From NCBI GenBank assembly GCA_964548025.1, contig CAZJRI010000052.1, positions 1-31,158 of the forward strand: a DNA stretch of 31,158 nt, given 5' to 3'. The stretch comes from JAHRVQ01 sp964548025 (GTDB lineage: Bacteria; Pseudomonadota; Gammaproteobacteria; Pseudomonadales; Azotimanducaceae). The position numbers and the translations under genes were made by a program. Below the pieces are notes generated by a model. The model searched no databases. It was not told where the DNA came from and saw only the letters and a list, made by a program, of their open reading frames with translations. Of this stretch, positions 1 through 7,048 are shown in pieces. Numbering within the stretch: the stretch's first letter is position 1; every line of letters begins with the position of its first letter.

Positions 1-1635
1 TTTCATCTGACTGACAACGTCCTGTGCTGCTTCTATTACTGCCATACCCGTTGAGAAGGTTGTTCGGCTTCCACCGGTCGTTGCACTGTAAGCAACCATG
101 TCAGTGTCGGCAACGATCGGCTTGAAGTTCTCGGTGGGAATCCCCATTTCCTCTGCGGCCATCATCTGCATCGAGGCTCTTGAACCACCAATATCAGGTG
201 ATCCTTCTATAATGGTGCCGGTACCATCCGGGTTCATGTTAATTGTCACGCTGGACAATCCACCTATATTGAACCAGAAACCGGCTGCAACTCCTCTGCC
301 CTGGTTCTCTTCAAGCGCCTTTTTGTATTGCTCTGAGTCTCTGGCAGCCTCCAGGCATTCAATCAATCCAACAGCCTTGAATTTTGGGCCGTAAAGCGTC
401 TGGGTACCTTCTTTTGCAGCATTTTTCAGTCTGAGTTCTATCGGATCCATGCCAATTTTGGTCGCTATCTCATTGATCGCCATTTCAGCCGCATACTCTG
501 CCTGAGGAGCACCAGGTGCCCTGTATGCAGCAACCTTAGGTTTGTTTACCACGACGTCGAATCCTTCCACGTACATGTTTTCCACATCGTACGGCGTAAA
601 AACAGTCATGCAACCAGGCATCATCGGAGATCCCTTGAAAGCACCTGCTTCAAACATCAGTTTTGCCTTCATCGCCGTGATGGTGCCGTCTTTTTTGGCG
701 CCAATTTTGATAGAACTGCGGGTGGCAGAACCAGGTCCCGACGCCTTGAATACTTCCTCTCGGTTCATGACTATCTTTACAGGCCGACCGGACTTACGGG
801 ATAACATCAGTGCAACCGGTTCAAGATATATTGTGGTCTTACCACCAAAACCGCCACCGATCTCGCTCGCAATAACTTTCAACTTGCTGAGATTCATCCC
901 GAGAAGTTTTGCAGTGGATGCACGGACATCAAAATGACCCTGGGTACAGCACCAGACCATCGACTGGCCATCTTCATCGTAGGTAGCTGTACAGGCATGA
1001 GGTTCGATATACCCCTGGTGAACGGTCGGTGTATAGTAATCACGCTCAACGATGATATCGGCTTCAGCAAATCCGGCGTCCACATCCCCTTTTACCAGTT
1101 CGGCTCTTGTAGCGACATTCGATGCTTCTGTCGGCTCTTCAGCCAGACCTTGAGTCATCATCGTGCTGTGCAGCACTGGCGCTCCAGGTGCTATCGCATC
1201 ACTGACATCAAGAACATGATCGAGGACTTCATATTCAATTTCCACCAGATCTACTGCACGTTCAGCAATAGCTTCAGTCAGTGCGGCGATACCAAGAATT
1301 GCATGACCGTGGTACAACACCTTATCTTCTGCAAGGATATTTCTTGCAAGATCTCCGACCTCCGCTGTTGCTTCACCAGCGGTTACTGAACCTGACCCCA
1401 CGGAAGGGAAATCCTGGTATCTTGCAATCGCCAGTACACCATCCACTGCCTCTGCTTTTGATGTGTCTATATTTTTGATTCTTGCATGAGCATGCGGGCT
1501 ACGCAGGATCTTTCCCCATATCATGCCAGGCAAATCAAGATCAGCACCAAAGTTGGCCCGACCCGTCACCTTATCAAATCCGTCAGGTCGAATACTGCGT
1601 TGACCAATATACTTATATTCTTTAGCTTCACTCAT
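1..1635 (-). CDS. Molybdopterin-binding large subunit of a xanthine dehydrogenase-family hydroxylase (3' end cut by window edge)
   Basis: This is the N-terminal 545 residues of the Mo-cofactor subunit of a xanthine dehydrogenase/aldehyde oxidase/CO dehydrogenase-type enzyme; the family is usually about 750-800 residues, so the C-terminal third lies outside the window. The ATG at 1635 follows a GGAG Shine-Dalgarno that lies inside the last codons of the upstream gene, with a 2-bp gap. Visible landmarks are GQRVTRPDG near the N-terminus, the cofactor-region motif GGGFGGK, and AYRAPGAPQ where CO dehydrogenases carry AYRCSFR or AYRGAGR. A CO-oxidising role is therefore unlikely and the substrate is unknown (a purine, aldehyde or N-heterocycle by family). 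It forms a heterotrimer with the two genes upstream in the operon. The family is certain, the substrate is not. Confidence 0.9.
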   Translation of the reverse strand, partial: MSEAKEYKYIGQRSIRPDGFDKVTGRANFGADLDLPGMIWGKILRSPHAHARIKNIDTSKAEAVDGVLAIARYQDFPSVGSGSVTAGEATAEVGDLARNILAEDKVLYHGHAILGIAALTEAIAERAVDLVEIEYEVLDHVLDVSDAIAPGAPVLHSTMMTQGLAEEPTEASNVATRAELVKGDVDAGFAEADIIVERDYYTPTVHQGYIEPHACTATYDEDGQSMVWCCTQGHFDVRASTAKLLGMNLSKLKVIASEIGGGFGGKTTIYLEPVALMLSRKSGRPVKIVMNREEVFKASGPGSATRSSIKIGAKKDGTITAMKAKLMFEAGAFKGSPMMPGCMTVFTPYDVENMYVEGFDVVVNKPKVAAYRAPGAPQAEYAAEMAINEIATKIGMDPIELRLKNAAKEGTQTLYGPKFKAVGLIECLEAARDSEQYKKALEENQGRGVAAGFWFNIGGLSSVTINMNPDGTGTIIEGSPDIGGSRASMQMMAAEEMGIPTENFKPIVADTDMVAYSATTGGSRTTFSTGMAVIEAAQDVVSQMK

Positions 1636-1637
1636 AA

Positions 1638-2117
1638 TCAGGCTCCTCCTCTCATGGTGTCAGCCGCATCCATCACGGCACGAATCACCTTGTCATAACC
1701 GGTACAACGACAAAGATTACCAGCGAGATAATACCTCGCTTCTTCTTCGGTGGGATTAGGGTTTTCTTCTAACAGGGCTTTGGTTGAAACAATCAGACCA
1801 GGGGTACAAACACCACATTGCAGTGCGGCATGTTCGAGAAACTTCTCCTGAATGACATGGAGCTGATCTTTATCCGATACGCCTTCTATCGTACCGATAT
1901 CAGCGCCTTCTGCTTCTGCTCCAAGCACCAGACAGGAACATACCAGACGGCCATCAATGGTAACGGAACAAGCACCGCAATCTCCTGAACCACAGCCTTC
2001 CTTTGTTCCGGTTAGCTTAAGCTCATTGCGAAGTACATCCAACAGTGTATCGTGAGGTTCACAGAGAAATTCCACGGGATCGTTATTGATTCTGGTATTT
2101 ACATGTATCTTCGCCAT
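1638..2117 (-). CDS. 2Fe-2S small subunit of the molybdenum hydroxylase (CoxS/XdhC-like)
   Basis: A 159-residue iron-sulfur subunit that passes electrons from the Mo site to the FAD subunit. The N-terminal plant-ferredoxin-like half has the first cluster motif CGSGDCGAC followed by a later Cys in LVCSC. The C-terminal helical half has the second cluster motifs CGVCTPG and CRCTGY. Length is typical for the family. Its ATG lies 2 bp after the stop of the FAD-subunit gene, and its AAGGAG ribosome site is embedded in that gene's last codons. Its own stop is 2 bp before the large-subunit start, so the three genes are surely co-translated. No twin-arginine signal is seen, so a cytoplasmic enzyme is inferred. 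Confidence 0.95.
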   Translation of the reverse strand: MAKIHVNTRINNDPVEFLCEPHDTLLDVLRNELKLTGTKEGCGSGDCGACSVTIDGRLVCSCLVLGAEAEGADIGTIEGVSDKDQLHVIQEKFLEHAALQCGVCTPGLIVSTKALLEENPNPTEEEARYYLAGNLCRCTGYDKVIRAVMDAADTMRGGA

Positions 2118-2119
2118 TT

Positions 2120-2983
2120 CTACTTCTCCTTCGCTCGATCAGCAGCCACGCGAGCTGCTCTCTTTGTTAATACACCAACTACATGTCGGCGAAACTCGAC
2201 TGTTCCTCTTCTATCTGTAATAGGGTTTGAAGCTTTTGAAGCCGCATCCCCGGCAGCCTGAAGTGCTGAATCATTAAGATCAGTGCCTACGAGTGCATCT
2301 GCAGCTTCCGGTACGAGCAATGCGGTTGGGGCGACAGCACCAATTGCCACCCTGGCAGCGGTGCAGTTACCCGCTTCATCAAGCGTAACGCTCACGCCAG
2401 CTCCGGCAACTGCAATATCCATCTCAGTTCTAGGGATAAACCTGAGATATGCATCTGAGGTTCGCGGGGCTGGTTTTGGGATCTTTATCAGGCTGAGTAA
2501 CTCACCCTGCGTCATGCAATTCTCACCGACACCTGTGACAAAATCTTCAGCAGCGACACTGCGCTGCCCACCAGGTCCCTGAATAATGCATTGTGCTGAA
2601 TTCACAATCAGGGCTGGTATGGCGTCAGCAGCCGGAGATGAATTACACAGGTTTCCCCCGACACTGCATCTGCCCTGAACCTGGGTCGACCCTATCAGAT
2701 AAGCAGCTTCAACCAGGCCGGGATAGTCAGACTTGATATCTTCTCGCGCTGTGAATTCTGCACAACTCATCGATGGTCCAAGGCTCAAACCGTCCCCGTC
2801 AATAGTAGCTGTCATCATGCTATTTATTTTCTTTACATCAACAACGATCAAGGGATTGCTGCTTTGAGCCTTCGATTGAATTATCAGATCGGTGCCTCCC
2901 GCCAAGACCTTTGCTGCATCATCGCCAAGCATTTCGATTGCTTCCTCGATAGATTGCGGCACCTTATATTCAACAACTGCCAT
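2120..2983 (-). CDS. FAD-binding middle subunit of the molybdenum hydroxylase (CoxM-like)
   Basis: First gene of the three-gene operon; it encodes the flavoprotein subunit that takes electrons from the 2Fe-2S subunit. The N-terminus reads VVEYKVPQSIEEAIEML, followed by the FAD-binding AGGTDLI motif near residue 31 and the second FAD motif GGNLCNSSPAADA near residue 110; the C-terminal CoxM-type domain follows. Length of about 287 residues is normal. Two adjacent ATGs exist (2986 and 2983). AGGAG lies 3 nt from the first and 6 nt from the second, so 2983 is preferred. The order FAD, Fe-S, Mo subunit is the common one for this family. Function beyond electron transfer depends on the unknown substrate of the complex. 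Confidence 0.93.
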   Translation of the reverse strand: MAVVEYKVPQSIEEAIEMLGDDAAKVLAGGTDLIIQSKAQSSNPLIVVDVKKINSMMTATIDGDGLSLGPSMSCAEFTAREDIKSDYPGLVEAAYLIGSTQVQGRCSVGGNLCNSSPAADAIPALIVNSAQCIIQGPGGQRSVAAEDFVTGVGENCMTQGELLSLIKIPKPAPRTSDAYLRFIPRTEMDIAVAGAGVSVTLDEAGNCTAARVAIGAVAPTALLVPEAADALVGTDLNDSALQAAGDAASKASNPITDRRGTVEFRRHVVGVLTKRAARVAADRAKEK

Positions 2984-3042
2984 CATTCACTCCTGCTTAT
3001 TTTGGGCTGTTCAGGTCAACGACCCTTAAATTTAGACCGCTA

Positions 3043-3071
3043 TATATATCACGGCTCCTGTTTAGTACCAA
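3043..3071 (-). promoter_or_regulatory. Possible sigma70-type promoter of the molybdenum hydroxylase operon
   Basis: On the minus strand TTGGTA (3066-3071) is followed after 17 bp by TATATA (3043-3048), about 60 bp ahead of the FAD-subunit start. Each box matches the consensus at four of six positions. This is a pattern call only; the surrounding 2987-3188 holds no gene. Confidence 0.35.
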
Positions 3072-3188
3072 GTGCCAGCGCGGGCGTTGGACAATAAGAT
3101 TAAGAAATATTGCAAATCTCCCGCCGAAGCGGTTCAGGTAGCTTGCAACATGGAACCTTTATTGGCTATCCGTAATCAGACTGGTTGA

Positions 3189-3578
3189 TTATTGGGACAA
3201 ATAATGTATCACAGCCCCAATCAAGCCTCCAAGAATCATCGCATAGGATGGAATAACAGTCATCAACATCCCCACGCCTCTCTTTTCAGGATCCTCTACA
3301 TATTTCATACCGTAAAGCAGTCTGCCTGCCAGGAAAATAATCCCAAGTGCCGCTGCCCAGTATTGTCCAATGAAATAGCCGAAAGACCACAAACCGGGTA
3401 TGAAAATAATCATCTGCTCAAGTGTATTGATATGTACCCGGTAGTGCCGCTCAAAAAGCTCGTTACCGGATACTGCGGGTGCCTGAACATCATATTTTCC
3501 ACGGGCAATTCCAACTCTGGCACCAAAATAAATATATTCAAGGACAGCCAGTAATGTGATTATCACCAACAGTTCCAT
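3189..3578 (-). CDS. MAPEG-family integral membrane protein
   Basis: A 129-residue membrane protein of the MAPEG family (membrane-associated proteins in eicosanoid and glutathione metabolism). Four hydrophobic segments are visible, the first beginning right at MELLVIITLL. The family signature region is present as ERHYRVHINTLEQ, where the Glu, Arg and Asn residues are those used for glutathione handling in characterised members. An upstream start at 3608 would add ten polar residues, but GGAGG lies 5 nt before the ATG at 3578, which decides the start. Bacterial members mostly lack a proven function, so only the family is claimed. It stands alone between the hydroxylase operon and the divergent acyltransferase gene. 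Confidence 0.9.
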   Translation of the reverse strand: MELLVIITLLAVLEYIYFGARVGIARGKYDVQAPAVSGNELFERHYRVHINTLEQMIIFIPGLWSFGYFIGQYWAAALGIIFLAGRLLYGMKYVEDPEKRGVGMLMTVIPSYAMILGGLIGAVIHYLSQ

Positions 3579-3743
3579 ATTTCCTCCTTCTCCTGTTATC
3601 GCAAACATATATGCAAAAACGTAACGAAGTCTAACATCATGCTTTCAACGAGATAAACAAGATTGGGCATGTTGACTGATTCATTGCTTTTTCACCGTCC
3701 GCTCGGGTAGATTCAACCTACTAAAAGCCATTACAAATCCGAT

Positions 3744-5492
3744 GTGAAAGCATTCCTCTTCCGAAGTCTTGTGATCCTCGCGGGAAAGTTACCACTCGCT
3801 GCAGCACAATATATTGGCGCAGTATTCGGCCGAATATCCTGGATATACAGAACTCGCATGGCCCTGGTAACAATGGAGAACATCAGGCTTTGTTTCCCCG
3901 AACTCGATCTGCATGCGCAAACCAGGCTGGCAAGGAATTGCCAGCAGGAGTCAGGCAAAATACTCTTCGAGTCGGCAATTTCATGGACCGCACCAGTCTG
4001 CGTTTGTCAGTCTCTTATCGTAGAGGTCGAGGGAGAACAGATCGTAGAAGAAATCCGTTCGAAGAATCTTGGGGTGATATTTATCATCCCACATCTTGGC
4101 AATTGGGAACTAATCCAGCACTACCTGGGTAAGCAGTATTCCCTGACTCAGATGTTCGAACCGAGAAAAGACAAATCCATCAGTGAATACATTACATCGT
4201 GTCGAGCCCGTACCGGCGGTAAATATGTCCCCACCAACAGTGCGGGCATCAGGGCAGTGCTTTCAACATTAAAAAACAACGGCGTCGTCGGCGTCATGCC
4301 TGATCAGGAACCGGAGATTCATACAGGCTAGTTTGCCCCTTTCTTCGGTATCGATGCACTAACTTCAGGACTGGTCACGGGATTGGCAGAGAGCACAGAT
4401 GCCAGGACAGTACTCGCTTATATTGAACGTCTTGACGGGGCTCGGGGTTTCAAAGTTGTCTTCAAGAATCTTGAATTAAATCATGACTCCAAATTGAAGC
4501 AGATCGAAAGGATGAACCACGGTATCGAGCAGGTGGTAAGAAGACTACCGGAACAATATCTCTGGTCATACAAAAGATTCAGAACAAGACCCAATGCTGA
4601 ACCCGATTACTACCAGTTCGATGAGCATCCGTTGCGAACCAAATTGCGGAAGCAGCTTCTGAGTTTGCTGCTGAAGATTGCCTCATATCCAGGGTTAGGA
4701 ATCCTTCGTCAATCTGCAATTTACGCAAGGACCGTCAGGCCAATATTCTTCAGAAGGAGGATGAAGATAACCTCGGTCAATCTACGGCTATGCGGTCAGG
4801 ATGAATCTGAGTTAGGCGATTCATCATTACTGGAATTTCTCAAAACCGGTATGGAAACAGGCAAGATCTGGCACTCATCCAACGAAACATTTGCATCCTT
4901 CTTTACGGAACCGGAAGGATCGGGAGATTTGAGCAACGTTGACAACGGCGTATTGATCCTGACGCCCCCACTCGGCAATCGGGAGGTTCTGATGCGATAC
5001 CTCGGCACCCGGTACCAGACAACCGAGTACTACCATCCAAACAGTCACGCCGAGTTGGACGAATTAATCGTAAATCAACGTCATCGGTCCGGCATCAATC
5101 CTGTGCAACATAACCACACAGGCAGAACGGTTATCGTTGATGAACTTAAGTCGGGCCATGTTGCAACCCTGTGTCCGGATCAGCAGCCAAGACTCAGGGG
5201 TGGAATCTTTGTACCCTTTTTCGACGAACCGGCTCTTACCAGCCTTGCCATAGCAGAAATACTGAGAGAATCTCGAGCTCGACTATTCTTCGGCTATGCA
5301 ATTCGAACAGATTCGGGATTCAAAATTGGATTTGAAGAATGTCCCTATCACAATGATCAGACAGACAAGGAGATACTTGCACTTGTAAACGGGCAGTTGG
5401 AAGAAGTCATCCAACGATCACCCGAGCAATATCGCTGGTCAGATAAGAGATTCAACATCCGACCCGCGGGTGAAGTGAAGGTTTATCGTTAG
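3744..5492 (+). pseudogene. Tandem two-domain LpxL/HtrB-type lipid A acyltransferase interrupted by one in-frame TAG
   Basis: The frame opens with GTG at 3744 and runs to 5492 (583 codons including the end stop) with one internal stop, TAG at 4329-4331 (codon 196). The ends and the frame on both sides agree, so this looks like one gene. Domain 1 (about residues 1-290) has the catalytic HLGNWE motif (H117, E122), then MPDQEPEIHTG, the TAG, FAPFFG, and the family's usual closing EQYLWSYKRF. Domain 2 (about 310-582) repeats the plan: PLGNRE, CPDQQPRLRGG, FVPFF and EQYRWSDKRF. In domain 2 the catalytic His is replaced by Pro (TPPLGNRE, about codon 409). Ordinary LpxL/LpxM proteins are single-domain, about 300 residues, and acylate lipid A at the inner membrane. 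The TAG may be a true nonsense mutation, a sequence error, or readthrough. Without readthrough the first product loses the C-terminal part of the active domain. No good ribosome site precedes the GTG. Confidence 0.8.
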
Positions 5493-5592
5493 AAGTCATA
5501 TTTCGATCGGACGTAGAAGGATTGAAACCAATAAATCAACAGCCGATGAAGTATCCTGGCTTAAAAAGTTCTAATATGGCTCATCGACAATA

Positions 5593-5676
5593 CGCTCGTA
5601 TAAAATGGGCTCGTAAAAAACTGGCTTGTAGAAAATAGGCTTGTAGAAAACAGGCTCGTAAAAAACGGGCCGTAAG
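5593..5676. repeat. 15-bp tandem repeat, about five copies
   Basis: The unit is close to GGCTYGTARAAAAYN, with the GGC-like anchor recurring every 15 bp at 5593, 5608, 5623, 5638, 5653 and 5668 (first and last copies degenerate). Copies vary at two linked positions: the middle two read TTGTAG, the outer two TCGTAA. The tract lies between the broken acyltransferase gene and pepQ. Because 15 is a multiple of three, every open frame through it gives a pentapeptide repeat. The minus frame from ATG at 5679 to TGA at 5581 encodes 32 residues of FLxAx repeats, without a ribosome site. Confidence 0.85.
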
Positions 5677-5710
5677 CATTAGTAGTATCAACTTGATTAA
5701 GAACATTGCC

Positions 5711-7048
5711 ATGGCTGAAATTTCAACGGATCTGAAGACTCTATACCCTCAACATCTTGAGACGATCCAGCAAACCTATGAAAAAGCACTCACTGAGTCG
5801 GGGAAGGAAGGTCTGCTTATTACTGCGGGCGCAACGAAATACGCATTCCTGGACGACCATGCCTATCCTTTTATCGTTAATCCTCACTTTAAGGCCTGGC
5901 TGCCGATCACGGATCTCAATGACTGTTTAATACTCTTTCGACCAGGTGAGAAACCCCGGTTGTTCTTCCACCAACCTGAGGACTATTGGCATAAACCTGC
6001 TGAAGACCCCTCTGGATACTGGGTTAAAGAGTGGCAGATCGAATCCATCTCAAGCATCGAGGATGCCCACAATCAACTTGGCGACACGAGTACCCTTGCA
6101 TTTATCGGTGAAGAAACGGGGCTCGCTCATCAATGGGGCATCACATGCGTCAATGAATCAGATATGCTCGCTAGTCTGCACTACAACAGGGCATATAAGA
6201 CCCCCTATGAAGTTGCCAGCATCCAGATTGCAAATAACAATGCTGCCAGAGGGCACAAGGCAGCGGAGACTGCTTTCAGGGAAGGCAAATCTGAATTCGA
6301 TATTCAACATGCCTACCTTGCCGCCATCTCTCACCGGGAACAACAAACACCCTATTCAACGATTGTTGCGCTTAACACGCATTGTGCAGTACTACATTAT
6401 CAGCATTATGAAACGACAGTACATCCAACTGAAAGTCTGCATTCGATGTTGATCGATGCTGGTGCTGATCACAACGGATATGCAGCCGACATAACAAGAA
6501 CTTATGCCTATCGAAAGGGAATTTTCTCAGACCTGGTTGACGCACTTGATACAGCCCAATTGTCGATAATAGAAGATATTGAAATTGGTATGAATTATGT
6601 TGAGCTGAATGAGAAAATGCACTGGCGAGTAGCGGGCATATTGAAGGACTTCGAACTGGTGGACATGTCACAGGAAAAAATGTGTGAAGCGAATATAACT
6701 GGCACGTTTTTCCCTCATGGACTTGGACATCTTCTTGGCCTGCAAACCCATGATGTTGCAGGATTCCAACAATCAGAAAAAGGGGACAACCTCCCGGCTC
6801 CCGAAAAACACCCTTCCCTCAGGTTGACTCGAACAATCGACAATGGCCAGATCTTTACTATTGAACCGGGCATTTACTTCATCCCTCTGCTCCTTGGGAA
6901 GCTGCGCCAGACAAGTCATGCAGCTAGTATTAACTGGGGACTCATAGACACACTTTTACCTTTTGGCGGAATCAGGATTGAAGATAATATCGCCGTCCTG
7001 GACAACAGTACGGTTAATATGACTCGAAGAGCTTTCGCAGAATTATGA
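5711..7048 (+). CDS. pepQ: Xaa-Pro dipeptidase (prolidase)
   Basis: PepQ hydrolyses dipeptides with a C-terminal proline in the cytoplasm, using two divalent metals. The 445-residue product matches E. coli PepQ throughout, for example FLDDHAYPF, VNPHFKAWLP, IVALN and HDVAGF. The M24 'pita-bread' metal ligands are all present: D249 and D260 (LIDAGAD, AADITRT), H340 (HGLGH), E385 (TIEPGIYF) and E424 (GGIRIEDN). A TTG at 5693 is in frame, but the ATG at 5711 fits the family N-terminus; neither has a strong ribosome site. The stop overlaps the next start by 4 bp (ATGA), so translation is coupled to the dipeptidyl peptidase gene, whose Xaa-Pro products are PepQ substrates. Confidence 0.96.
   Translation: MAEISTDLKTLYPQHLETIQQTYEKALTESGKEGLLITAGATKYAFLDDHAYPFIVNPHFKAWLPITDLNDCLILFRPGEKPRLFFHQPEDYWHKPAEDPSGYWVKEWQIESISSIEDAHNQLGDTSTLAFIGEETGLAHQWGITCVNESDMLASLHYNRAYKTPYEVASIQIANNNAARGHKAAETAFREGKSEFDIQHAYLAAISHREQQTPYSTIVALNTHCAVLHYQHYETTVHPTESLHSMLIDAGADHNGYAADITRTYAYRKGIFSDLVDALDTAQLSIIEDIEIGMNYVELNEKMHWRVAGILKDFELVDMSQEKMCEANITGTFFPHGLGHLLGLQTHDVAGFQQSEKGDNLPAPEKHPSLRLTRTIDNGQIFTIEPGIYFIPLLLGKLRQTSHAASINWGLIDTLLPFGGIRIEDNIAVLDNSTVNMTRRAFAEL

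Noticed and set aside
98..1478. Plus-strand open frames of 63-151 codons across the first 1.5 kb
   Set aside because: They lie opposite the clearly coding molybdopterin subunit on the minus strand and have no family features.
1..2983. Aerobic CO dehydrogenase (coxMSL)
   Set aside because: The active-site loop reads AYRAPGAPQ, without the CSFR or GAGR signatures.
4383..5492. A separate TTG-started acyltransferase gene
   Set aside because: It would begin in the middle of a conserved domain just after the TAG, in the same frame and with no ribosome site, so it is the rest of the broken double-domain gene.
5593..5676. CRISPR array
   Set aside because: Units are 15 bp and directly adjacent, with no spacers and no cas genes nearby; it is a simple tandem repeat.
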